A stretch of DNA of 64,000 nucleotides from Incurvaria masculella. Lineage: Eukaryota > Arthropoda > Insecta > Lepidoptera > Incurvariidae. A program made the position numbers and the translations under genes. A model generated the notes under the pieces. The model searched no databases. It worked only from the letters and a program-made list of their open reading frames with translations, and had not been told where the DNA came from. Within the stretch, counting starts at the first letter, position 1; every line of letters begins with the position of its first letter. Of the stretch, positions 21,602 through 31,794 are shown in pieces. The stretch spans positions 1,741,001-1,805,000 of the forward strand of contig OX335660.1 in the NCBI GenBank assembly GCA_946894095.1, written 5' to 3'.

Positions 21602-22263
21602 TATATATATTTTTTTATTTATTTATTTAGCATGAGTGACCCTTGCGAGCCGTGCTCATTTTATAACATAAATTAACAATCTTAAAGTAAATAATAAAAT
21701 TAATTATAAAATTAATACATTATTAAAATTCACAATACATTTTCAATACATACATTTGTTCACTAAATGTCCATATTAAAATTATTCTAAATTAAAATTA
21801 AAATTATTAAAAAAAATCTTCTATATTATAAAACGGGTGGCATAACAAATATTCTTTCAAATTACTTTTAAAATTGGTTATTGTTAAACATTGTTTAATA
21901 GAAATGGGCAAATGATTGTAAATTTTTACTCCAGTATAAATCGATGAATTTTTAAACAATGAACATTTTGGGCCTTTTGGTCGAAAGCTGTCGTTACTTC
22001 TTAAGTTATACATCTGCAATTCCTTTACCTTATCTAAGTGTGTTTGTGTTTCTCAAGTACTCCAATGCATATTATGTATATGTATAAGGATATTACAGTC
22101 ATGATTTTTAATTTTACGAAAAGGGGTCGGCAACTTTCATCATAATTAGCTCCACAAATAATTCGTATAACTTTCTTTTGAAGGATAAGAATACTTTTTT
22201 TTACATTAAAATTGTTTCCCCAAACATCTATTCCGTACCTTAAAATATATTCTATATAGCTAA
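21602..22263 (-). mobile_element. Non-LTR retrotransposon 3' end, minus orientation
   Basis: Minus-strand frames encode Y-G-I-D-V-W-G-N-N, I-L-Q-K-K-V-I-R-I-I, then L-R-S-N-D-S-F-R-P and K-I-Y-N-H-L-P-I-S-I-K, which is the C-terminus of Jockey/CR1-type reverse transcriptase proteins. The 3' tail is an AAATAAATAAAT run, visible as its reverse at 21610-21630. It is 5'-truncated and joins a 5S SINE head at about 22264. Confidence 0.7.
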
Positions 22264-22329
22264 AATCAGCCTCAGTGGCCCAGTGGCGCGACACTTCGGC
22301 GATCGCTCTCCGAAGTTAAGCAACGCTTT
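22264..22329 (+). mobile_element. 5S-derived SINE head, truncated
   Basis: CAGCCTCAGTGGCCCAGTGG through CCGAAGTTAAGCAACGCT matches the heads at 15851 and 20672. It stops abruptly at 22329, where pogo transposase sequence begins. Confidence 0.7.
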
Positions 22330-23240
22330 TATGCGTAGTATGCGGTGCAAATGAAATAAATATGACGTGATTTTTTGAGGCAAATTCCAGCGCTGGAAGG
22401 TATTTATGTGATTCGTGATTGTCTAGTAAAAGAATGATCTTCCGTTCAGCACTTGGTCTGGTCGTTTCCACAAAAAATCTTAGCCATTCTAGAAATATTG
22501 GCCCATTAATCCAGCCATTCTCAGAACATGCTGCTTGAGAACCAGGAGGCGCTCCATCCATAAGACGTGGGTTCATTCTTTTACTTCCGAAAATTAAAAA
22601 TGGGGGTATGAACGAGCCTGCGGGCGTTGCATCAACAAAAATTAGTTGTTAATTTTCCCCGTTTCACAGTAGAAATAATGCCAACTTGCTTTTTCCCTAG
22701 CTTTGTAAGGATCCTTGGTGGCTTGTTGGAGGATGTTTGAATACCTGTCTCGTCCATATTATAAACACGCGTTGCGTCAGGGTTGTGAAGGTCAGATTGG
22801 GCTTCTAATATTTCGAAAAATCTTTCAACCTGGGGCCTATTAAACCCTCTAGCTCGAGCTACAGACGTTGGCTTGAATCCGTGGAACCAATCTTCCCCAG
22901 CACTGCCATTTACGAAAGGATGAATAATGATGTTCACATCTGCATACTGGTAAACGAGCTTCAGAAAATCTTCCCTGGTAAGCCCATAAAATAATGAATC
23001 CATGTGGAAAAGGTATTCGAGAAGTTCCAGTTCCTGCTGACGATTGAAAACTGAACGATATTTGCCCAGTACTTTCTCCGAAGATCCTTTTTTAATATGT
23101 CTTTGTAGAGTGGTTAAAGGTATACCATATTTTCTAGCCGCGCCCGCAGTGGAGGTCGTTTTCGCCTCTTCCATAGCTAGCTGCATCTCTCTTTCTTCCC
23201 ACGAACATTGATTGGTCTTCCGCTTATATTTGTTCACCAT
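22330..23240 (-). pseudogene. Pogo/Tigger-type transposase, frameshifted and truncated
   Basis: The minus-strand start at 23240 gives a psq-type HTH (A-A-R-K-Y-G-I-P-L-T-T-L-Q-R-H). A CENP-B-like segment (G-E-D-W-F-H-G-F) and the DDE core beginning at N-M-D-E-T-G-I-Q follow. After about 202 codons the frame breaks near 22632. The next frame continues through D-A-T-P-A-G and L-L-L-D-N-H-E-S-H (second Asp) to T-T-H-K, then is cut by the 5S fragment at 22329. The third acidic residue is lost. It belongs to the Tc1/mariner superfamily and lies in the TIL gene's intron. Confidence 0.8.
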
Positions 23241-23418
23241 CTGGGGTAAAAGAAAAAGAAGAAGATATTTTTTTATATTTTTTTTAACTCAGACGAAAAC
23301 TACTCGAAGCATTTCAAATATTTCAAGATGACGTTGGTAGTGCAGGACTTTCACTCACTAGAAGTTTTCGACCCCAGGATTAAATTCCAAGCTTTAATTC
23401 TTCACAATATTATTACAG

Positions 23419-23701
23419 GGATTACGTGATGCCCCCTCACGGTTGCGAAGAAAATGAATACTTCAACAATGCCGTGACTTGCGAACCTAGTTGCGATTAT
23501 CCAAATGATGGTTTCTGTTACACAGCAAGAATTTTTTTTTACACACTATTTTCGTATTATTTCAATAATAAGTCATACCGTTAATCAAGATTTCTTGTAT
23601 TTTAGATCCTGACCGACGGTTGCGTGTGCAAGAAAGGCTATACAAGGAACAATTACTGGGAATGCATCAAAATCGAAGACTGTCCTGTCATGAAATCTTA
23701 A
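23419..23701 (+). CDS. TIL-domain (Egf-like) Cys-rich protein, exons 2 and 3
   Basis: After TATTACAG, exon 2 (23419-23524) encodes G-C-E-E-N-E-Y-F...C-E-P-S-C...F-C-Y. Exon 3 (23606-23701, after TTTTAG) encodes D-G-C-V-C-K-K-G-Y...E-C-I-K...D-C-P and a stop. Eight Cys in TIL spacing are present, whereas the usual domain has ten. TIL domains inhibit serine proteases, and bracovirus Egf-type proteins of this design block prophenoloxidase activation. The inverted duplicate at 39115-39655 has a consensus donor (AGG|GTAAGT) at the matching place. Here the donor reads ACA|GCAAGA, so splicing needs a GC donor or is broken. With a 3-kb TE-filled intron 1 the gene may be silent. Confidence 0.65.
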
Positions 23702-24479
23702 TATATAAAAATCCAGTGTCATGATGTAAGTTCCCAGTGAACTCTTCACCAAGTCAACCAATTTTGATGAAAGTTGGCATGTAAATGTAATTTGGTCCAA
23801 CTTAAGAGATAGGATAGTTTAAATTTAGATTAACGGTCTTAATAATTTATAATCAACAATATACTGATTATCAATGTTGATCGTTCCTATTAATCGTAAG
23901 TCTCCAACAGATGCCGCCTCAAATTAGATCTTTTACAGAAACTGTCGAACCGTCTATCATTGATTTCTCACAGATGGCGCCACGGCAACGCGTGACCGGG
24001 CTGCTAGTTAAAATATAAATGATTAAAAAAATCAAAAGAATGTAACATTAAAAATAAATAACTTGAAAACAATTTCAAGGGTTCCAAAACGGAATGGAAA
24101 CAATTAAATATTACGAAACAATATATGTACCACGCTATCTTTGTACTATGATTGAATGATAAATAAAGAACTTTTAAAACTGAACTGAAAGGCAGCCAAC
24201 ACAATCCACGACAAATTAAAAGAATGGGAGAAAAACTTTTTGATTTTTTTACTTCAAAACCCTCTGGAGGTCGCTATCACTGCTGCATTCGTGGCACATT
24301 TTTTTGGAGTTAAGGGAGATTGCAAATACCTTGTTAAATTTTAATATTTTTTTTTGATATTTTGGTCATGTATTTATTATAAATCATTATATATATTTAA
24401 AAGTTCCCAAAAATCACATTTTTTCAGGCGGTCACGCTAGTGGAACCCCTTAAGTATCAAACCATTCAAATGTGAACAA
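23702..24479. other. 3' flank of the TIL gene, part of an inverted duplication
   Basis: Bases 24190-24490 match, in inverted orientation, 38850-39110 downstream of the second TIL gene (for example ACACAATCCACGACAAATTA). Bases 23710-24180 are specific to this copy and carry no gene. Confidence 0.5.
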
Positions 24480-24650
24480 TCATGATTGGACAACGGCGAC
24501 CGTCAGAGTCCACGTTTCACACCCGTACGTCATAACCGGGAGGACGCACTGGTCATATATTCTGGTCTTTAAATTTTGCGGAAGGTCAGACCTCAGAGCG
24601 AACTTAAGCTTTCCGAAGGCAGCCCAACCCAGTTGAATCCGTCGCTCAAC
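24480..24650 (-). mobile_element. RTE-type LINE fragment, minus orientation
   Basis: The minus strand encodes L-R-S-D-L-P-Q-N-L-K-T-R-I-Y-D-Q-C-V-L-P-V-M-T-Y-G, a signature stretch of RTE-clade reverse transcriptases. It is preceded by W-A-A-F-G-K-L-K-F-A. Only about 55 residues remain. A related piece is at 42230-42490. Confidence 0.7.
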
Positions 24651-24889
24651 CTGATTACAGAATCTTTATCGTAGCCAGAAGTACTTTGCATGTTAAGATG
24701 ATTTTCATGATAATTTGCGATGTGGTCGAAAGAGTGGTCAAAAACTCCGAACAATGCTCGCAGTGTTAACTTCATCAATCGGATTGACAGCCGGAAAATG
24801 GCGACGGAAGCTGTTGAAGTGATGTTTACAAGGAAACGCTGCAACCCTCATTAATAGCCTGTAATGTAATTGTAAGCCTAATGTTGTTT

Positions 24890-25196
24890 TTGTTTTTCTT
24901 ACACTTAATTTAACTTAATTTATTTTCTTTATTGTTGCTGTCCACTCACTCAAATGAAACAGTTTTGTCGTTTATTGTTACTTCTTTATTGTAATATTAT
25001 TCATTTTAATTTTCTTTGCTATTTTGATATTGATACATTTGTTTTGTGTATTTTGTTAATTCTAAATACTGCTAGCACATGCTGTGCTTACTACTTGTGG
25101 GATGTTTCATATGATATTGTTACTATACGTGTTGTTGTTGTTTTAAATGTGATTCAATCCTGTATGTAAGCCAATAAATAAATAAATAAATAAATA
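24890..25196 (+). mobile_element. LINE 3' UTR with (AATA)n tail
   Basis: T-rich sequence leads to GTAAGCCAATAAATAAATAA and an (AAAT)n tail ending at 25196, the usual 3' terminus of Jockey-like elements. No coding part was recognised. Confidence 0.5.
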
Positions 25197-25360
25197 ATGC
25201 AGCGATGAATACTTATTGAAGTGGAAATAACACAAATAAACTTTTCGGCATTCAAGCGATTTCGTTTATCAATATTTATTCATTATTATCTTTGAATAAC
25301 CTTTTCTTGTAAGTAAATGAATAAATTACTGCTCAGTACCCCAACCCCTGAGAAAAAATC

Positions 25361-25370
25361 ATATAAATAA
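25361..25370 (+). promoter_or_regulatory. TATA box of KFG copy C
   Basis: ATATAAATAA lies about 28 bases before TCATTCGAGT, a fair initiator. A 5' UTR exon ends at 25451 with GTAAGT. Confidence 0.5.
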
Positions 25371-25389
25371 CGGCGATCGCTTTCAAGAT

Positions 25390-25950
25390 TCATTCGAGTC
25401 CGAAGCAGATTTTGGGACACTCGTTAACGGAAATTTGCTGTTGATATCGATGTAAGTTGACAATTTTTATTACTTGTGATTAAAAGTAACAGTAATTCCG
25501 TGCTAATTGCTCTCGTCGTTCACATAATCATATTATGATCTCCAGTGAAATGGTCGCAATTGTCAATCTAATCCTGATTTCCATCACGGCGGCTGCCTTA
25601 GTGTCTGGGAAGCCCCGGTACTACAGGTATACCGTTGGGAAAGCCAGTAAGTGCATTCACTAACTGATTCCAGTGCTGGACTGTCTATAGTGTGTAACAT
25701 ATCTTTTCGTCTCCAGTGCATGAAATCGAAGGACCCCTGCTGTGCGCTGGTTTACAAAAAAACCTACCTAGGACTGGGCACAGTGTCAACCACGTACTTC
25801 AAGTTCGGAAAGGGCATCTGCCAAGTGGACCAGAGCATCGAGAACTTGGACGAGTACAACAAGCTGGTCCAGCGACTAAACAGCACAAACTTCCAAGAGC
25901 TGAAGAAAAAGTATTGGAGTTCTGTTCCAGTTGGGTACACTTGCCCGGAA
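25390..25950 (+). pseudogene. KFG-family copy C, frameshifted and cut by a Gypsy element
   Basis: A 5' UTR exon (about 25390-25451, donor GTAAGT) and an acceptor at 25545 lead to the ATG at 25550, which starts M-V-A-I-V-N-L-I-L-I, a signal peptide. Exon 1 ends at a GTAAGT donor after 25649. However, the ATG frame does not match exon 2; the family ending P-L-G-K-P appears in another frame, so a one-base indel between about 25610 and 25645 is implied. Exon 2 (from about 25717) keeps C-M-K-S-K-D-P-C-C, F-K-F-G-K-G-I-C-Q, S-I-E-N-L-D-E-Y and L-N-S-T-N-F-Q-E-L-K-K-K-Y-W to C-P-E-K. There it continues without a stop into Gypsy integrase codons. Confidence 0.65.
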
Positions 25951-26680
25951 AAACTGGTAATCGATGCTTATTCAAAATGGGTCGAATGTTTTCAAATGAA
26001 CTCTGGTTACGCTACGGAAGCTCTAACGGAAAAATTATATGAGGTAATGTCGAGGTTTGGGGTTCCGGACACGATCGTGACAGACAATGGCACTTCGTTC
26101 ACTTCCCGAGAGTTCAAACGATTTTGCGATTTAAATAATATTAGGCATATTACGACGGCCGCCTACCATCCGGCGAGCAACGGCCAGGCCGAAAGCGTAG
26201 TGAAAATAGTTAAAAAGGGCATGAAAAGTATTGCGGAAAAATGTTCTAATAAAGAATTACAACGTAAAATATTAGAATATTTATTTCAATATCGTAATTC
26301 TGTCCATTCCGCCACGGAACAATCCCCCGCCAGTCTACTGTTTGGTCGTCAGCTGCGCTCTCGTCTCGATGTTTTAAAGCCGGGTAAGGCGCCGCCGCCA
26401 CCGGGTAAGGCACCGCCGCCATCGGAGTCCTCGCTCGCCGGCACTGTACATAAAAACCAGTCTTTACAGCTTAATTATCATGGCGGAGCCCGGAAAATTG
26501 TATTTAAAGTAGGGGAAGTAGTGTTATTTAAGCATTACACGCAAAATAAAGTGGACTGGATGAGGGGAGTAATAAAAAAAGTTTTGGGAACAAACACTTA
26601 CCTTGTGTATGCGGAGTCATTAAATGTCACAGTTAAAAAACATTTGGATCAATTACTGCAGTTTAAGGGGCGTGTGGAAG
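25951..26680 (+). mobile_element. Ty3/Gypsy integrase fragment, fused in frame to KFG copy C
   Basis: The open frame continues with I-D-A-Y-S-K-W (first catalytic Asp), T-D-N-G-T-S-F (second Asp) and H-P-A-S-N-G-Q-A-E-S (Glu), at normal D-D-35-E spacing. A chromatin/RNA-binding C-terminal part follows (V-L-F-K-H-Y and the H-L-D-Q-L pol terminus). Protease, RT, RNase H and LTRs are absent. The insert has no stop in about 240 codons, while the rest of the element is gone. It ends where Tc1 sequence begins near 26680. Confidence 0.8.
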
Positions 26681-27217
26681 CAAGAGGTGTTCCCTGGTGA
26701 TCACAATTACGTGTTTATGCACGACTCGGCACCGGAAGGCCAGAAGTGTTACCAACTTTCTGGCTGATAAAAACGTAAGGGTTTTGCCTTGGCCAGGCAA
26801 TTCGCCCGACATGAACCCCATTGAGAACCTGTGGGAACTCACAAAACGGGAGATCGCAAAAGAGGTCGTCACCACCAAGCAACAACTGATAGAAACCTTT
26901 ATCAGAGTTTGGCATCATAGTCCCAACCTGCAGCACAACGCAAAAGTCTGCATAGAGAGCATGCCCCGACGCCTGGAAGCCGTAATAGCAGCAAAGGGTG
27001 GCATTACGAAATATTAAGATTTTTTAATTTTATTTTCAGCCATGATTTAAAATAAAAATAAGAATAAGCAATTTTGTTTTTATTTTCTAAATAAGACAAT
27101 TTATTAATAAAAAAATACTACAAGGCTTTAACACCAATTATCTGTTCACCAAATTAATTTAAACTTTAGAAATACGAAAAAAAAATCACTGTCCCTAATA
27201 ATTTGGCAACCCACTGT
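26680..27217 (+). mobile_element. Tc1-type transposon, 3' part with terminal repeat
   Basis: Coding remnants show Y-V-F-M-H-D-S-A-P (second catalytic Asp), a frameshift, then A-R-S-V-T-N-F-L and P-W-P-G-N-S-P-D-M-N-P-I-E-N-L-W-E (third acidic residue). The 3' terminus ends TTTGGCAACCCACTG at 27217, followed by TA, the Tc1 target duplication. The 5' half is missing. Confidence 0.8.
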
Positions 27218-27264
27218 ACGTCGCTGTACGTAATCGCAAGAAGTAGTTAATGACGATGATTAAC
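27218..27264 (+). pseudogene. 3' remnant of a second copy of the 122-residue gene
   Basis: TACGTCGCTGTACGTAATCG through GAAGTAGTTAATGACGATG matches, in opposite orientation, the 3' end of the gene at 31795-32163. It keeps the last codons (Y-V-A-V-R-N, Lys-Lys, stop). Tc1 inserted at the TA of this sequence. Confidence 0.6.
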
Positions 27265-27739
27265 ACCACTTAGCCACGCCTTAGAAATATTAGAAAAGTT
27301 GAACATGAAAGACATTTCAAAGGCTTCTACACAGGAGCCGTTCTACTTCTATAAACTTAACTGAGTACTCTGTAATGTATTTGTTTTTTTTATTATTTTT
27401 CGTTATTGTAATAAAATTTTCGTTTTATCTGCGCGAAACTTTTCGATTCCACGCCTGTTTTTTCAGTCGAAACAAAAAAAAAGTATTAAAATATTTAGTA
27501 AAACTTAGTCTACCACCTGGCACTGTCTGCCACGTCCTCGATCTTCGACCATTAAGTCTGGTGAAGGTAGAATTATGTGAGTTTGGGTTCCTTTTGAGAC
27601 ATTTTTCCTTTACTAAAGATATAGAACGTCTACTAAAGGCCCTTTAGAAGACCTTCAATATCTCTTTAGTCAGTAGAAACAAGCCGAACACGAAATAACA
27701 GTAGACATCTAATCAGTTTCTCCCTATCTCATCTAGATC
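27265..27739. other. Non-coding stretch
   Basis: No recognised gene. The 90-codon frame at 27375-27647 begins with low-complexity F/L/V and has no family features. Confidence 0.35.
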
Positions 27740-28545
27740 CGAGAAGCGAGCAGAAAAAAGGCCGAAAGTGAAATAGATAAGGCCGTAGAAATGTTAGAAA
27801 TGGTGATAGAAGACCTAATAGAGTATCAAGTATAGATCAGAGGATGAACAAAACTCTACGGAGTCAAGAAACCAACAGGTGCATCCTAAAACCGTCGTAG
27901 AGCAACAAATGCTAAATGAATTTGCTACCATTTTCACTCAAATGAGCGCAACTATGTCTTGTACCTGTGATATGTTCTATAAATTAAGTAGTTCGATCCT
28001 CGAATTTGCTAGAACATGCCAAGGACTGTTAGAAACAGTTGAAAAATTGAATACATTGGGAAACAATATGAACGCTGCAAGGCGAAACTAAAAGTTCCAC
28101 AAGTGACTGAAGGCAGACGAGATGGAGAAAAAACTAGAATAAATTCCGGCAATGGTGATAAAAATAATAGTAACTGTGTTTATGAAACGAAAAAAACCAT
28201 GGTCATGGTTTTGCCGCCAGAGTATGACCCAAATGACTCGAAGTGGAACTTGAAGCATCGAAGAAATATGTCAGGACTGGTTGAACTCATACCTCAAAGT
28301 GGTATTTATGTCAGCTACTCACAGCTCGCGCATTGCAAACGAGTATGAAAAGGTTGAAAAGCATTAGGGCAACTGTTATTAACTGAAATCTTTAGCAAGT
28401 GCGCAATGAGCATATGCTCATTAACACGTGGAGGAGCTAAAGCTTTCGATAATGTAGATATTAAAGTGAAGCCCGGATTAAATAAGTACGCGAGCATGGT
28501 AACGAAGATTTTGTTGTCGAATTATCTGTTCTATTTCGAATGGTA
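27740..28545 (+). pseudogene. BEN-domain protein pseudogene
   Basis: Upstream broken frames (27740-28091) look like a helical coiled-coil region (E-I-D-K-A-V-E-M-L-E; L-E-T-V-E-K-L-N). From 28103 one frame encodes a Ser/Asn-rich linker, then a BEN domain: L-V-E-L-I-P-Q-S-G-I-Y-V-S, L-L-L-T-E-I-F-S, M-S-I-C-S-L-T and K-P-G-L-N-K-Y. It is broken by in-frame TGA codons at 28346-28348 and 28355-28357 and ends at 28543. BEN domains bind DNA or chromatin, and several bracoviruses encode BEN proteins. At least one frameshift separates the coiled coil from the BEN part. Confidence 0.7.
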
Positions 28546-29196
28546 ACACTGGCCATGTTCGAATGAGAAGTTAGCCTATGAGGAAAATAAACACAGATAA
28601 ATGAATTGTTTAGAAACGGGGTCACATTGTGAACCCCACGTAGATGATAAGTCTAATACATAAGGACCTCTTTATCTATGAGGAGTCACTCTTTGCTCAT
28701 CGCTGGAACTGGTAACTTGTAACTCGATATTCTTATTGTTTGTGTTCGTGTAAAATTATAAAATAAAAACTTTTAATTTACATCTGCATAAGAAAGACTT
28801 ATCATCAAAACCAAAACGATCCGGAACATTACATATGTTTGGAAAGAAAAAAATATATTCTAGTCATTTTGTGTTGTATAATGTTAAAGGGGCAGTAGTA
28901 GACTTCATGAAATCGAGGATCATGCAATCAAAAGGGATTTTGTACGGTGCAGGAATTGCCGATTGAGTTTAGGTAAACGTTTTTCAAAGTATAAACAGGT
29001 AAAGTACTGATGTGGAAAGTTAGGCCGATGGATTCGAAGCTCGAGATATTAATCAGTAGTTTCATTCATCATTATAAAAGCTATTGATTTTTAAACCTAC
29101 ATACCATAAATTACATTGCAATGCTTGATCAATTTAAAATTAAAACGGCCTACGAATTCACAATACATAGTATTTATTAAGAGGAATAACACTTAC
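28546..29196. other. AT-rich intergenic stretch
   Basis: No gene is seen. AATAAAAACTTTTAAT near 28765 could be a polyadenylation region of the BEN pseudogene or of an LTR. Confidence 0.35.
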
Positions 29197-29414
29197 TTGT
29201 CGCACAATTCAATGCGATACATATCCCACGCTATTTCGTGCGTAGTCCTGAGCAACTCTTCCACAATTGCCTGTAATGAATCCACTCCAATCACGGTCAT
29301 CTTTGTCACAGCAATCTGTCATACTGTTTGCACACTAAGTGACAGCAATCGGTCTAATTGTAACCTGTGCTCAACGAGTCCTTCAATTGATTGTTTCGTC
29401 CTGATCGATTGCAT
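29197..29414 (-). pseudogene. Unknown exon with good splice borders and one nonsense codon
   Basis: On the minus strand GGTGTTTAG precedes 29414, and the exon ends ACAA|GTAAGT at 29197. One frame crosses all 218 bases with a single TGA. It encodes a helical Leu/Glu/Arg-rich segment (E-G-L-V-E-H-R-L-Q-L-D-R-L-L) and then A-I-V-E-E-L-L-R-T-T-H-E-I-A-W. I do not recognise the protein. The first and last exons were not found. Confidence 0.3.
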
Positions 29415-29693
29415 CTAAACACCAACTAGGGTTGGCTCTCCATCGTTCGAACTCAGAAATCATGTCCTTACCGTGAAGGGATTTTGGTGATGAGAATCTC
29501 ATACCGACGGGAGCTGAATGGGCAGAAGGATCTGGATGAGTAGTGCTTATACCTACCGTCACTTTTATTACTTTTATTTATAACTGAAAGCCCTAAGAAA
29601 CCAAACAATTAAAGCAAATTGATGCCTCAACTGGAAACCACTTAAAATAGTGTTTTAAAACCCCGAGATGCAGATTGCTACTGAATTGCAGTC

Positions 29694-29821
29694 AGTCTCT
29701 CGAGGAATAACGTATTGCAAAAGAAATAACCATGTTTATAAACAGGGAATATCATTACATCGCCATTGTGCCAAAGGAATATCAACAACCAGAAACGAGA
29801 CAAGCTTGAAAAAATGATGGC
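29694..29821 (+). pseudogene. Truncated copy of array gene b
   Basis: The leader (CTCGAGGAATAACGTATTGC), ATG at 29732 and first codons (M-F-I-N-R-E-Y-H-Y-I-A-I-V-P-K-E) match gene b at 35205. A two-base insertion breaks the frame after P-K-E, and sequence identity stops at 29821, where the GC-rich insert begins. Confidence 0.7.
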
Positions 29822-30310
29822 TGTTGGCGACGACCGAGCCTGCTAATTATTATTGTGTGTATTTGTAAAGAATTGTATCCTTGTGTTTATGTATAAAAGA
29901 ATATTTGAATAAACGAGCTCGAGAGGTGTTGTTTTCGTTGTCGAGGCAGTAGGAAATGAAGCCGGCCGGTCTAGCCAATCAGCGATAAGCTAGGGACCGC
30001 ACTCAGCGCTGCGAGCGAGAGTGCGAGGCGAGAGAGGGAGATAGCCGGCCGCAGCCCGCGGCAGGCGCTCGCGCCGCGACAGCGCCCTGCGCGGGGGATA
30101 AAACGCGTCGCCGCGGGCCAAACGTTGTCAGTCGCAATCCAGCCTCGACACGGAACACACCTCAAGAGATTAGAAGCTAACTCAGCGTTTCTCTTCGGTC
30201 CGCCGTCCTGCCCTGCCTAGAAGTTCTGCCCGAGCTCTGCTGTGAGCCACGTCTTCCGTAGTCGACGGCGCCGCCGCGCCGGAACTCGTATCGAATTCTA
30301 CCTTGGGCGT
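29822..30310 (+). mobile_element. GC-rich promoter-bearing insertion, possibly an LTR
   Basis: The insertion starts TG within gene b. It contains AATAAA (29908), then a CpG-rich island with a TATA-like GGATAAAACG (30096-30105) and TCAGTC (30128) at about 30 bases spacing, which is a strong insect core promoter. No matching second LTR, primer-binding site or ORF was found. An LTR or a host promoter fragment are both possible. Confidence 0.4.
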
Positions 30311-31794
30311 AATGCGAAGTACGATTAATACAATTACTAATAAGGAATGCGTATACATTAGGTTTTATAAGTTATGCATGTAATATGATCAACTAATGAA
30401 TTGTAACTCATCTATAAAAGATATTGAACAAAAAAAAAAGAAAAACTATAAAATAAAATTACAATTTAAAAACAGTATCAAATACACCATAGATGATAAA
30501 AAAAATGCGATCCATGTGTTTCTTTTTCCTTTTTGTTAAAAGCATATATTTCACGATAGCCGTTTTTACTATTATAGAGCTCTACAAAAAAAATTGTTTT
30601 TTTTTAAAATAAAACGAAATAAATAAGACATTCTTACAAAAATGTGATCATTATATGGATATATTATCAGCGTTTAAATGTACTACGTGTTTAAAAATAA
30701 CATACGCGTTTTACTGTAATGCATTTTACATGTATTAAATTTACACACTTACAGTGTGTTAAATATTAACACACCAGAAAACGTCTAAAAAGTGACTACA
30801 AGAGAATAATGCGCCTATGTGCGTTAAAATAACACACTTGGTTTAGCAGTATACAAGCAATTATAATATGAAATGATGATAAATCTATGGAATTGAAATT
30901 TCTCAAAGAAAAGTTATTGATACATTATGAAATTAACTACTAATGATTAAATTTCATCGGTTTTCAATAATTGTAATTTCTTTAATAATAACCTTGAAGG
31001 TAGCGCGCTACGCGTTCGCGAATTTCTAGTCTAGATAAACAAACACTATAATCGCTCATCATAAGACCTAAAGTTTAATGATTGTGGTAATTAGAATAGC
31101 CAAATAGTGATATTTATTATTTAAACTTTTACAAATGTAATTATCATATTTAATAGTAAACGCTACAAAATGAGGATCGTTAACGCTGATATAAAATTCT
31201 CTCCGTGTAGAATTTTTCATTTTGCTGGTGGGCAACCCTGTACTTTCATACAACCGACTGCAACTGTTACGTCCTTTGTATACAAACGAGATCCGTCGTC
31301 TGCTTAGACGTCGCTGATTAAATAGTAACATATTTTTTGTTTGTTTCAGATCCCGGATCATCAAGACCTAATTTTGGTTTCATAAGTGATAAACTACTTA
31401 GGCATATCTTTAACATAGACTTAAGCTTTGTTGTAACCTACAATTAACAATGGTAATAAATTTTGTGTATTAATTATGTTGTGTCATTTCAAACTTCCGA
31501 TGACAGACCTTGCTATGGCTATCGACTTCTGAGTTAATAGAGTTCATCATTGAGTCATGTAAACAATTTATGTTATCAGTCCTAGAAAGGACCAATAAAA
31601 ATAATGAATCACCTCGGACGATTTCAGTCCTGTGTCAGTTGCATTCAGGTGAAGTCGCGTGGTGCGACTTTTTAATTTATGGGATAATCAGGAGGTTAAA
31701 TAAATAAAACAATACAAACTTTGTAATTAGTTCTGTATTCAACACCTAAAAGTAATTATAAAGCCTGAACAGGGGTGTTAATCATCGTCATTAA
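30311..31794. other. AT-rich stretch without a clear gene
   Basis: Bases 30330-31060 are low-complexity A/T. A 98-codon minus-strand frame at 31068-31364 begins D-L-K-Q-T-K and vaguely recalls LINE ORF1 C-termini, but is not convincing. A pyrimidine-rich TTGTTTCAG near 31350 could be an orphan acceptor. Confidence 0.35.

Noticed and set aside
21364..21635. Plus-strand Cys-containing frame with an apparent TTTTTGCAG acceptor
   Set aside because: The minus strand encodes the viral-type glycoprotein with consistent motifs over a longer span, so this is its antisense.
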